Shown one piece after another: positions 7,355 to 14,572 of a DNA stretch of 23,957 bases (position 1 is the first letter of the stretch; the number at the start of each line of letters is the position of its first letter). The notes under the pieces were generated by a model. The model had not been told where the DNA came from. It searched no databases and saw only the letters and a program-made list of their open reading frames with translations. A program made the position numbers and the translations under genes. Source of the stretch: a virus; the IMG/VR virus record IMGVR_UViG_3300007755_000023, positions 1 to 23,957 of that record; one strand, 5' to 3'.

Positions 7355-7618
7355 TTACGAATAAAAGGCAACCGAAACCAAACGAACCTCTGCGTGTGCC
7401 GCAAAGATTTGATCCGTGGTTGCTTTATCAACATACTCTGTAGCGCCACCGGCAAGAGTGAAGGTACCGATATCAGTACCATCACTCTCTTCCAGTGTAA
7501 CTAATCTTGAAGTGGATCCAGAGTTATGAACTCTAACCAGAGTTGCAGATCCAACATTGGAAGCTCCGGCAGTATCAGTGCCGGCGGCAACCTCTGTTCC
7601 TTTAAGTTTTAGTTTCAT
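7355..7618 (-). CDS. Small beta-rich probable virion protein, 87 aa
   Basis: The protein (MKLKLKGTEVAAGTDTAGAS, then NVGSATLVRVHNSG and GTFTLAGGATEYVDKA) is short, Thr/Ala/Gly-rich and has alternating beta-strand patterns, similar in style to both neighbours. It looks like a small head-decoration or coat-accessory protein, but no named family was recognised. AGGGAA lies upstream of the ATG. The 58 bases after it, up to the next gene, hold that gene's ribosome-binding site and nothing else I can support. Confidence 0.7.
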   Translation of the reverse strand: MKLKLKGTEVAAGTDTAGASNVGSATLVRVHNSGSTSRLVTLEESDGTDIGTFTLAGGATEYVDKATTDQIFAAHAEVRLVSVAFYS

Positions 7619-7633
7619 ACTAATAGTTCCCTA

Positions 7634-8266
7634 TTACGCCAGGACTGTATGTGTTACTGCTGTCAACCCACTCAGCACCAATGATGCCGCCAAGGTTGTT
7701 CCACCAACAACTGTATCAGAAATCGTACCGCCTGCAAGAGCGATATTAGAACCACCCAATGTCAGTACGTCATCTTCAACAATCGTCTGACTGGCCAACG
7801 TGAAGCGTTTTCTGTTTGCAGTAGAACCAGTTGCAGTATAAACCAACGTGTAGGGTCCACGACCCGTACCAGCTCCCTCGTTACCGTTAGCAACAGCAAC
7901 GGTAGGACTACCAGCCACTGTAACACCTTCATCCCATGTAATTTCAACCGTAATGGTTTGAGCAGAACTGCCAGCCGTGAGGTCTGTAGTTGCTGTCGAA
8001 CCAACGATGAAACGTATATCTGTGACAGTAGGTGCTCGGAGACCAGTTGTCGAACTAGTACCCGCCAAGCCACCAATAGCCACCAACACTTCTGGTGTAG
8101 CAGAAGCGTTATTATTTCCTGATGCGGCTGTTCCAGCCTGCATTACCCAACCTGCCTGTGTAGCATAGACATTACCTTTCGTGCCTTCTGCTACTGCATT
8201 TTCATCTTCTGACAAAAACTTGGGTTTGTTGCTTGCCGAAGCGTGTGCCGTGCCCCATAAACTCAT
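7634..8266 (-). CDS. Probable virion decoration protein with Ig-like or SwmB-like beta repeat, 210 aa
   Basis: The N-terminus MSLWGTAHASASNKPKFLSE is followed by VAEGTKGNVYATQAGWV, a start I associate with head-associated proteins of marine T4-like phages. Residues about 80-160 (VTDIRFIVGS, QTITVEITWDEGVTV, SPTVAVANG, GPYTLVYTATG) have the repeated-strand pattern of Ig-like or SwmB-type adhesion domains, and the C-terminus is a run of small hydrophobic residues. It is the first gene after a T4-type late promoter and has a strong AGGAG site, both fitting high late expression. It probably sits on the capsid or tail surface. Family assignment is by pattern only. Confidence 0.75.
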   Translation of the reverse strand: MSLWGTAHASASNKPKFLSEDENAVAEGTKGNVYATQAGWVMQAGTAASGNNNASATPEVLVAIGGLAGTSSTTGLRAPTVTDIRFIVGSTATTDLTAGSSAQTITVEITWDEGVTVAGSPTVAVANGNEGAGTGRGPYTLVYTATGSTANRKRFTLASQTIVEDDVLTLGGSNIALAGGTISDTVVGGTTLAASLVLSGLTAVTHTVLA

Positions 8267-8297
8267 AATTCTAATCTCCTAGATTATTTCTTTTTAT

Positions 8298-8305
8298 TAT
8301 TTATA
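8298..8305 (-). promoter_or_regulatory. T4-type late promoter, exact TATAAATA
   Basis: The minus strand reads TATAAATA here, the -10 element read by the gp55 sigma factor with the gp45 clamp in T4. It overlaps the stop of the nucleotidyltransferase gene. A transcript starting about six bases downstream would have a leader of roughly 25 bases containing AGGAG before the ATG at 8266. The exact match, position and downstream structural gene support the call. Confidence 0.7.
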
Positions 8306-9350
8306 ATACTTTGTGCTTTTGTAAATAGACAAGGAAGTCTTTATCATTCAATCCCTTTATCATACTAGCAGCCTTATGTATAGCAACTGCTGAGTTATCA
8401 CCTCGTTGTATAAATTTCTTATACCACTGTACTGCCACATCGTAACTTTTCTTCTTTAAAGTTCTACCAAGAAAACCCTCATGTTCAACATCTTCAAGTT
8501 CTAATTCAGCATATGTTTTATTCACCTTTGCAGGCTTTAATTTAAAACCTGAATCGGGTATGATTATTTCATATTTGTCAGTAGTTTTTGTTGATGTTTC
8601 TTTAGGACTGCCATCTTTTTTTAATACTTGAAAACTATTTTTACTTAATTGTTTTACCCAGTTTTTTTGTTTCTTACCTTTGGGATTAGTCCAAGTCAAC
8701 TGAAATATTTTCTTTTTAGTTGCCCCTGCTCCCAGTCGATACTCTCTTTCTTCATCTTCATCTAATTCAAACCATTCATTCATACGTTTTACCCCCATAG
8801 CTTTCTGTATATCTCTGAATAATCGCATAGCGTCAGAACTGTTAGCAAACTTTGGTGGTAAACCTTGTTTGAAACTATCAAAATCATCTTGTGAAGCCGC
8901 AGCCCTCATTTTAGAAGCTGACATACCTGATGCCCCTTCTGAATCTGGATCACGTTCTCCTGCACTGATGACCTTGATACTGTCAAACTTATAATACCCG
9001 TGTCGTTTACCCTCGACGCCGTTATAGGCATTTAACACCTCTTGAAAATCTTTTACTCTATCTGAACCAGCTATAAAAATTATAGTTGTAAAGCCTTCAT
9101 TATATAAACTCACAGCCACTTCTATAGCCGTTCGTGCTGAACTTTTGATAATATTTTTAGCATGCTTTGGGAACATCTTTTTCATATATTTCAATTTATC
9201 ACTATAGCCTAAAGGATTCTTTTTTCTATCCTGTGATTGACTTATATAGATACGATAGTTTTTACCCCCCACGGACTTTGCTTTGTCCATGAGAAGTTCA
9301 TGCCCAATAGTAGATGGATTGAATCGCCCAAATGCAAATGTCATTTTCAT
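8301..9350 (-). CDS. Nucleotidyltransferase (cytidylyltransferase/adenylyltransferase superfamily) with C-terminal extension, 349 aa
   Basis: The N-terminal domain (residues 1-155) has the nucleotidylyltransferase fold motifs: FGRFNPSTIGHELL with the TxGH signature at 14-17, and SASKMR at 144-149, matching the ISSTxxR-type motif. YISQSQDRKKNPLGY and IIFIAGSDR are further conserved blocks. Relatives in marine T4-like phages are often annotated as cytidylyltransferases. The substrate is unknown; NMN, a phospho-sugar or an RNA end are all possible. Residues about 200-349 form an extra domain with a beta part (KIFQLTWTNPKGKKQ) and a helical end (WYKKFIQRGDNSAVAIHKAA). It lies in one late operon with the ligase-like protein, so a nucleic-acid or NAD role is plausible. 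Unlike that protein it has no capsid-targeting N-terminus. Confidence 0.85.
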   Translation of the reverse strand: MKMTFAFGRFNPSTIGHELLMDKAKSVGGKNYRIYISQSQDRKKNPLGYSDKLKYMKKMFPKHAKNIIKSSARTAIEVAVSLYNEGFTTIIFIAGSDRVKDFQEVLNAYNGVEGKRHGYYKFDSIKVISAGERDPDSEGASGMSASKMRAAASQDDFDSFKQGLPPKFANSSDAMRLFRDIQKAMGVKRMNEWFELDEDEEREYRLGAGATKKKIFQLTWTNPKGKKQKNWVKQLSKNSFQVLKKDGSPKETSTKTTDKYEIIIPDSGFKLKPAKVNKTYAELELEDVEHEGFLGRTLKKKSYDVAVQWYKKFIQRGDNSAVAIHKAASMIKGLNDKDFLVYLQKHKVL

Positions 9351-9353
9351 AAT

Positions 9354-9641
9354 TTATTCTTCATTACCATCTTGTTCTTCTAATGCATCTTCTACCATAC
9401 GATGAAGTGAATGTAACATTTCTTTAACTTCTTTATTATCATCCACAACAGTAACCATATCTTTTACAATTTCAGTTTGTTGAACTCGCATTATAGCGAT
9501 TTCCTTTTCATTCTCAATAACCTGTTCTATCACTGTGGTATTATTATTTACTTGACTATCAGTGCCTGAGGCCCACCATACGGCTGCGCCTGCTTGAGCA
9601 ATTATAAAAACACCTAATCCGGTACCTACCCAGTCGTTCAT
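9354..9641 (-). CDS. Single-pass membrane protein with coiled coil, 95 aa
   Basis: Residues about 6-24 (GTGLGVFIIAQAGAAVWWA) form one membrane segment. The rest is an acidic region with a coiled-coil pattern (VIEQVIENEKEIAIMR, later EVKEMLHSLHRMVED). A clear ribosome-binding site (AGAGG) precedes the ATG. Similar short membrane-plus-coiled-coil proteins occur in marine T4-like genomes without known role. It could be a holin-like or membrane-tethering factor. It lies three bases before the nucleotidyltransferase gene and 21 bases after the ligase-like gene. Confidence 0.7.
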   Translation of the reverse strand: MNDWVGTGLGVFIIAQAGAAVWWASGTDSQVNNNTTVIEQVIENEKEIAIMRVQQTEIVKDMVTVVDDNKEVKEMLHSLHRMVEDALEEQDGNEE

Positions 9642-9662
9642 ATGAACCTCTTTTTGATTTTA

Positions 9663-10898
9663 TTATGTCCAATTCTTGGCCACCGTGAAGTTGGCCCTAC
9701 TAAATTCCATCCTATCAACCAACTTCAATGCATTGCCGACATGATCTATGGCCACGAACCCCTCAGGTGCAGTAACCTTATATCCGTCAGACGTTTTTAT
9801 AAATGATGCTACAGAACTTTTAATTTTTTCAAGTTTTTTTACCATATAATCTTTCGCAACTCTTAATGTTATGTATGATGCGAATACAAAATAAATAGAT
9901 GTCTTATATTTAGTTAATTCTTTTCGTCCATCATCTAATATTTTTTGATATTGTTTCTTAGCAGCATCACTTCTTACACTATTAATCTTTTTCTCTAACT
10001 TATCTACATAAAACTGTTCAAACTCTCCAGCTAATCGTTTGGTGTCTTGAATACCTGCACCAGAACGAATTTGAGAATTGAAAAATATTTTTAAAGATGA
10101 ACCTACTTCCCAAGGATCATCCTTAGGATTGATTGGTTCTAAAATCTTTAAATAAGATTTGGCCTTCTTCAAAGAACCTCGGGCTATATTCAAAACTCTA
10201 TTAAACTTATCAACTTCATCAGTAGTCATGGTTACAGTACCCGACTCATCTTGGAAGGTGGCATCAGTAGACCATACCGCAGTATTCTGTTTCAGTTTAG
10301 AACTATCAACACCAAACGATGCGGACAAGGCCGACATAGTATCGCCTGAATAGGTTGTATGCCACACCACACCTATCCTTGCCCGAGACATAGATTTTTC
10401 TAGTTTACTACCTTCTGGTACTGCATAAGTAATCGTATTTGGTGTGAAGGTAATCATACTCTCACCATCAATAGTTTGAGAAGTCAAATCATCTTTAATA
10501 AAGAGTATATCGCCCTGCCATATGCCGGGTATTTTTAATTTCTTAAAATGATCCAAAGCAACATGAAGTTTTGGTCCGGGGCCACTAGGATGATTCTTAT
10601 CTATATCTGCATGGGTATAATTTATTTTAGGTGTCTTATTGAAAATAGACTTTGTACCCACAAAAAACTTACCGTTCTCCGGATTAGTGCCAGCAAAGAT
10701 GGCAGGTGCACCATCCCATTTCACCGTAACACTAACAGACTTGCCGGTGTGACCCGCCAACATATCCCGCAGACTTTCTAGAAAATGAATGGCATTCTCA
10801 CCACCGACGATACCATTATCTATGATATCATCTTCAAGATGTTCCAGATGAGTATTCCTATCTTCTATTAAAAAATCTTGAAAATTAAAAGATTTCAT
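9663..10898 (-). CDS. Ligase-like nucleotidyltransferase with KxDG motif and capsid-targeting-like N-terminus, 411 aa
   Basis: The sequence TVKWDGAPAIF places Lys60-Trp-Asp62-Gly63 as a KxDG motif, the nucleotidylated lysine site of ATP-dependent DNA/RNA ligases. GIWQGDILF (125-133) could be motif III, and EGFVAI (379-384) followed by ALKLVDR (390-396) matches motifs IV and V near the C-terminus. A long helical insertion (about 230-370) lies between them, so this is not an ordinary ligase. I recall relatives in marine T4-like phages as proteins of unknown function, possibly DUF6267. The N-terminus MKSFNFQDFLIED fits a capsid targeting sequence with an L-I-E cut site at residue 12. DNA or RNA end joining is inferred. 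The start overlaps the previous stop as TAATG. Confidence 0.8.
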   Translation of the reverse strand: MKSFNFQDFLIEDRNTHLEHLEDDIIDNGIVGGENAIHFLESLRDMLAGHTGKSVSVTVKWDGAPAIFAGTNPENGKFFVGTKSIFNKTPKINYTHADIDKNHPSGPGPKLHVALDHFKKLKIPGIWQGDILFIKDDLTSQTIDGESMITFTPNTITYAVPEGSKLEKSMSRARIGVVWHTTYSGDTMSALSASFGVDSSKLKQNTAVWSTDATFQDESGTVTMTTDEVDKFNRVLNIARGSLKKAKSYLKILEPINPKDDPWEVGSSLKIFFNSQIRSGAGIQDTKRLAGEFEQFYVDKLEKKINSVRSDAAKKQYQKILDDGRKELTKYKTSIYFVFASYITLRVAKDYMVKKLEKIKSSVASFIKTSDGYKVTAPEGFVAIDHVGNALKLVDRMEFSRANFTVAKNWT

Positions 10899-11314
10899 TA
10901 TCTTCTTCTAGTTTTAGCCTTAAACCGAGCAGTATCATAATCTATATTTTTTTGATATGTGTCTTGCTGTTTCTTTTTCATCAAGGTTAGTTTGCGTTTT
11001 ACTTTAGATGAGTTCAATTGCTGTTTTACATCCATGTATGCTTTTACTTTATACATGAACGCACTTTTCTCATCAAGTAAAAAATGATTTGCTACAATAT
11101 CTAATCCACCGGACTTTGTTTTCTTTGACAGATCAGCTAACTCGTTAGCAATGTTCTGTTGTAAAAAATCAATAGACATTGTACCGTAGCCACGAATTGC
11201 TACTGTAGGATTCTCTGGATCAAAATCGGGAGCATCCCAATAAATTTCACCAGCGCCATATCCTTTGGCTTCGCCTAATACTCGTTTAATTGCATCTCTT
11301 TCTGTTCTATACAT
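10898..11314 (-). CDS. Basic protein of unknown function, 138 aa
   Basis: The N-terminal part (MYRTERDAIKRVLGEAKGYG, EIYWDAPDFDPENPTVAIRG) is followed by a helical region and a very basic C-terminus (KVKRKLTLMKKKQQDTYQ, ending RFKAKTRRR), which suggests nucleic-acid binding. No family or catalytic motif was recognised. AGGAAC lies upstream of the ATG. It sits between the 521-residue protein and the ligase-like protein with almost no gaps, so it may be a partner of one of them, but this is inference from order alone. Confidence 0.7.
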   Translation of the reverse strand: MYRTERDAIKRVLGEAKGYGAGEIYWDAPDFDPENPTVAIRGYGTMSIDFLQQNIANELADLSKKTKSGGLDIVANHFLLDEKSAFMYKVKAYMDVKQQLNSSKVKRKLTLMKKKQQDTYQKNIDYDTARFKAKTRRR

Positions 11315-11323
11315 TTTATGTTC

Positions 11324-12889
11324 CTAAATTCTTACAGTTTGATTCAATAGGGTATCATTGACAATCATTTCATATCCAAAAACAGCTCCTAAAGCTTGAA
11401 TTCCATCTCTAGCAGCATCTTTAATTTTCTCAATCGCTTCTGTAAAGAAACTTGCAAGTTTAGCACCAAGTTCTTTAATTTTTGCTACAAAATTACCAGT
11501 CAACTCTTTAACTTTATCAAAAAATTTCCATTCAGAAAGATAACCTTCATCTAACTGTTCGTCAAGTTTATTATATTCTTCATACAGCATATTTTCAGCA
11601 TGATCCATTTCTTCCATAAGTTTTCCCACACCAATACGAATAGTCTGAAAAACATTATAACCCTTATGTTTGTGTGTTGAAGATGATTTCCAACTAACAT
11701 CCAAATTCATTGATTTAGCATATTTTCCAACAACACTAGAAGAAGATGATGCTAAATCATAGATTTGAATTTTAAAGTCTGCAACATTATCAGCCGGTAC
11801 CCAAGATAACATATAGTGTGCTGCTTGTTTTGAACTTTTACCGAATTTATAATTTCCAGTAGATGCTTCATATACAAATTCTAATTTATATTGATCCGAG
11901 GACTTGAAAAGATTATTCAAAGCATCACCTACAGCAGTTGAATTTCTTTTAAATGCTCCATCAACATAACGAGTAAATTTTTGATTAGTTGCAGATAATG
12001 TAGTTTGCAGTTCTTTAGGTTGTGGACCTTTGGCTAATACTTTAGGTAAATCTCGTCCTAAAGTAGGTCTACCAGTAGTACCTAATTCTCCCACACCGGA
12101 CCAACCCCTTTTTACTTTCTTGACGGCTTTATATTTTCCTTTTCCACCAACAGCTCCGGGAGGCCAGCGTTTAGCAAAGTCATCTTCTAATTTTTTAATT
12201 TTAGCCTTATCTCTACTTACTTTCTTTTTAGCCTTTTTCAGTTCTTCAAATTCTATATCAAATTTTTCTAATTCTTTTTTAGAAGCCACAGCTAAATCAT
12301 ATAAAGTTTTATGTCTTCCAGCATCATCTTTTAATCTTTGTAAATTTCCAGCTGATGCATAATATCCTTCAGTCGTAACTTGACTTAATTTATCTATACT
12401 AGAAATAAGTATTTGAACAAGTTCCGAATTTTCAAAATTAGGATTAACTTCTCTAGCCGCCGCAACAGCTGTTGCTGTAGATTCACCTTTCTTACCGCTC
12501 ATTAGTTGAGCACCGTCAGCATTCTTTACAGAGTATTGATGTCCACCTAATGTAATATCTGTTTTTGATGTTACATTACTACCACCATTCTCTTTCCAAA
12601 ATGAAGTAAGGGAACCCTTTTCTTGAAAATCAAAGCCACCGCCCTTAGGAGCTCCAGCATTAATTATATTTTGACCAAATATTTGTAAATTCTTTAGGTC
12701 TGCTGTAGGATTACCAGTATTCCAATATTTTTTTGCCTTTTTAAAATTTCCATCATCGGCCATTGCATCTTTTAGGATTTTAGGTTTACCTTTAGATACT
12801 GATTCATACGCAACACCCAATACAGTTTCTAATGCTGTAGAAACTTCTGTAGATTCCTCATACAGCATATGTTGTTTAAAAGATTTCAT
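11324..12889 (-). CDS. 521-aa late protein with capsid-targeting-like N-terminus; possible PD-(D/E)XK-like core
   Basis: The ATG at 12889 follows TTGGAG at suitable spacing; the reading from 12901 would need a TTG codon within that site. The N-terminus MKSFKQHMLYEES resembles a capsid targeting sequence with an L-Y-E site. Residues 108-136 (SKTDITLGGHQYSVKN, then GAQLMSGKKGES) have Asp111 and SxK at 120-122, which may be a divergent PD-(D/E)XK nuclease core. A Lys/Glu-rich coiled coil covers about 200-240. An L-D-E/G site at about residue 448 precedes a helical C-terminal segment (GYLSEWKFFDKVKELTG). It is the first gene after an exact late promoter. It could equally be a plain internal structural protein; the nuclease idea is weak. 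Confidence 0.75.
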   Translation of the reverse strand: MKSFKQHMLYEESTEVSTALETVLGVAYESVSKGKPKILKDAMADDGNFKKAKKYWNTGNPTADLKNLQIFGQNIINAGAPKGGGFDFQEKGSLTSFWKENGGSNVTSKTDITLGGHQYSVKNADGAQLMSGKKGESTATAVAAAREVNPNFENSELVQILISSIDKLSQVTTEGYYASAGNLQRLKDDAGRHKTLYDLAVASKKELEKFDIEFEELKKAKKKVSRDKAKIKKLEDDFAKRWPPGAVGGKGKYKAVKKVKRGWSGVGELGTTGRPTLGRDLPKVLAKGPQPKELQTTLSATNQKFTRYVDGAFKRNSTAVGDALNNLFKSSDQYKLEFVYEASTGNYKFGKSSKQAAHYMLSWVPADNVADFKIQIYDLASSSSSVVGKYAKSMNLDVSWKSSSTHKHKGYNVFQTIRIGVGKLMEEMDHAENMLYEEYNKLDEQLDEGYLSEWKFFDKVKELTGNFVAKIKELGAKLASFFTEAIEKIKDAARDGIQALGAVFGYEMIVNDTLLNQTVRI

Positions 12890-12911
12890 ATAGAACTCCA
12901 ATAGTTTATAA

Positions 12912-12919
12912 TATTTATA
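12912..12919 (-). promoter_or_regulatory. T4-type late promoter, exact TATAAATA
   Basis: The minus strand reads TATAAATA in the 35-base gap between the gp41 stop and the 521-residue gene. Initiation about six bases downstream would give a short leader carrying TTGGAG before the ATG at 12889. It marks the border between the replication genes and the late genes, which is where such a promoter is expected. Confidence 0.75.
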
Positions 12920-12924
12920 TGTTC

Positions 12925-14277
12925 TTATACCTTGAAGTCTTTGAACCTATCAATAATTTCTTCTTCATCCTGGCCAGTATCAACCAAACCTTCTTGTGCT
13001 GATTGTTCAACATCATATAATTTCATTTTTGCTCTATCTACACCTATAACGAATCTCTTATTGATAGTTGGATCATTATATCTATTCTTCAACTGCTTAA
13101 CCAACATCTGGTTTAGTTTCTCCAACTCCTCTGTAGATATCAATGCAAACATCAAGTCTGCTGTTGCTGGTAGGCCAAAGGACTCTGATGTATCTTCCAA
13201 ACCAATGTCTGTAGACACAAACCCAGTTCTGGTTGTCTGTGTTGCAGACATAATCGGAATATTAAATTCTACTGCAAGGCCTCTCAACTCCTCTGCAATA
13301 CTTTTGATATATGAATACGAATTTATATTGGCACCCATCTTGAATCTTGCAGATGCACAGATATTCAGATAATCTATAATGACAATATCGGGTCTAAAGT
13401 TTTTCTTTATGATAAGTTCATTCATCAATGCCCGGAAGTGCCCTGTATGTGCTGATGCAGTAGGATACTCTTTGACAATCAATTTACCTTTTGTCTTTTT
13501 ATCTATTCGTTTGATTTTATCATCAAACATCTTTTTAGGTAGTGTAGCCAAATCATCCAAAGAAATATTCATTAGATTTGCATCAATACGTTCTGCAATC
13601 TTTTTGTCAGACATTTCTAATGTGATGTATAATACATTCTTACTCTGCATCAATGTAGCCGCTGCTACATGACACATGAATAATGATTTACCCACACCTG
13701 TACCTGCAAGACAAATATTCAATGTCTTGTTAGGCATACCGCCCTTGGTAATACGATTGAAAAAATCTAAATCGAATGGAATCTTTTCCTCGACTGTATG
13801 ATAAAAATCATAACGGTCGGGAGACTGTTCGATATAATCATGTCCAATATGACTATCAAACGATACGCCTAACGCATCTGACAGAATGCCCGGAATTGCT
13901 TCTGCGGACTCATCAGTCTTACCATCAATAATTTGAATGCCTTTGAATATGGCATTGTAAATGGCTCTATCCTTACACCATTTTTCGGTTTCGTTTATTA
14001 CCCACTCTAAATCAACATCTGACTTTTCTATATGGGTATCAATATATTCTTTGACCTGACCAAACTGCTGTTCGGTCAAACTGACTTTTTGAACATCTAT
14101 CAGTAATGCTTCTACCGCAGGCGGGTCATTATACTTATCAACATATTTTTGGATAGTTTCAAATATAGTTCTCTCTGTAAAGTCAGTAAAATATTCGGAT
14201 TCAATAAAGGGAATACACTTGCGGATATATTCCTCATTGTGAAGTAGGTTGTTCAGTATCGTCGTTTCTATTCTCAT
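12925..14277 (-). CDS. 41: Replicative DNA helicase gp41 (DnaB type), 450 aa
   Basis: This is the hexameric 5'-3' helicase that unwinds DNA ahead of the phage polymerase and works with the primase. The N-terminal helical domain (residues 1-150) is followed by the RecA-like core: Walker A GTGVGKS at 192-198, a conserved LEMSD at 220-224, and Walker B DIVIIDYLNI with Asp302, then MSATQTTR near the sensor region. Length and the N-terminal MRIETTILNNLL agree with T4 gp41 relatives. The gene overlaps the previous gene by 44 bases; TAGG lies upstream of the ATG. It ends the replication block just before a late promoter, matching the uvsX-41 order of T4. Confidence 0.95.
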   Translation of the reverse strand: MRIETTILNNLLHNEEYIRKCIPFIESEYFTDFTERTIFETIQKYVDKYNDPPAVEALLIDVQKVSLTEQQFGQVKEYIDTHIEKSDVDLEWVINETEKWCKDRAIYNAIFKGIQIIDGKTDESAEAIPGILSDALGVSFDSHIGHDYIEQSPDRYDFYHTVEEKIPFDLDFFNRITKGGMPNKTLNICLAGTGVGKSLFMCHVAAATLMQSKNVLYITLEMSDKKIAERIDANLMNISLDDLATLPKKMFDDKIKRIDKKTKGKLIVKEYPTASAHTGHFRALMNELIIKKNFRPDIVIIDYLNICASARFKMGANINSYSYIKSIAEELRGLAVEFNIPIMSATQTTRTGFVSTDIGLEDTSESFGLPATADLMFALISTEELEKLNQMLVKQLKNRYNDPTINKRFVIGVDRAKMKLYDVEQSAQEGLVDTGQDEEEIIDRFKDFKV

Positions 14278-14572
14278 TATCTAACCTATAGTTTCCGGTG
14301 TTTACACTTTCATACATAAGAGTCATAAAGATATCACCGAGAAAATCTTTAAACTTCTTATCAAAAATATTCTTATCATTAGGATTATACAGTACTTCGT
14401 AATCAAAGTCAATAGGAATTGCGTCTACGGCATCGAGGTCTAAAGCCTCACCAAACTCATCTGTCAGTTTGACCTTTCCATCTATAAACTTAAAGACAAG
14501 TCCATCATACTCGCCTTCGTTTATCATCAAGGCACTCTCGCCCGTTTCTTTGTGTTCTACAAATTCAAACAT
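14234..14572 (-). CDS. Small acidic protein between uvsX and gp41, 112 aa
   Basis: I chose the ATG at 14572 ([20 protein letters not shown]), which overlaps the oxygenase stop by eight bases; a start at 14593 would overlap further. The protein is acidic, with a beta-rich first half (GLVFKFIDGKVKLTDEFGEA) and a helical second half (FDKKFKDFLGDIFMTLMYES), and a polar tail. No family was recognised. T4 has gene 40 in the uvsX-41 interval, but I see no membrane segment or clear similarity to it. It likely shares the mRNA of uvsX and gp41. Confidence 0.65.
   Translation of the reverse strand: MFEFVEHKETGESALMINEGEYDGLVFKFIDGKVKLTDEFGEALDLDAVDAIPIDFDYEVLYNPNDKNIFDKKFKDFLGDIFMTLMYESVNTGNYRLDNENRNDDTEQPTSQ
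14384..14412 (-). promoter_or_regulatory. 41: Possible sigma70 promoter upstream of gp41 (TTGACT-17-TATAAT)
   Basis: The minus strand has TTGACT, a 17-base spacer and a perfect TATAAT within the 112-residue gene, about 100 bases before the gp41 start. Spacing and -10 are ideal, but the site lies fully inside coding sequence in AT-rich DNA and does not share the A-rich spacer of the two stronger promoters in this window. It may be chance. Confidence 0.35.

Noticed and set aside
7762-8076. Alternative frame of 104 residues inside the 210-residue virion gene
   Set aside because: It is an overlapping shadow frame without a ribosome-binding site, and the main frame has a clear protein pattern and late promoter.
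12890-12901. Longer start (TTG) for the 521-residue protein
   Set aside because: The TTG lies on the TTGGAG ribosome-binding site; the ATG at 12889 is better spaced and gives the MKSF N-terminus seen in a sister protein.
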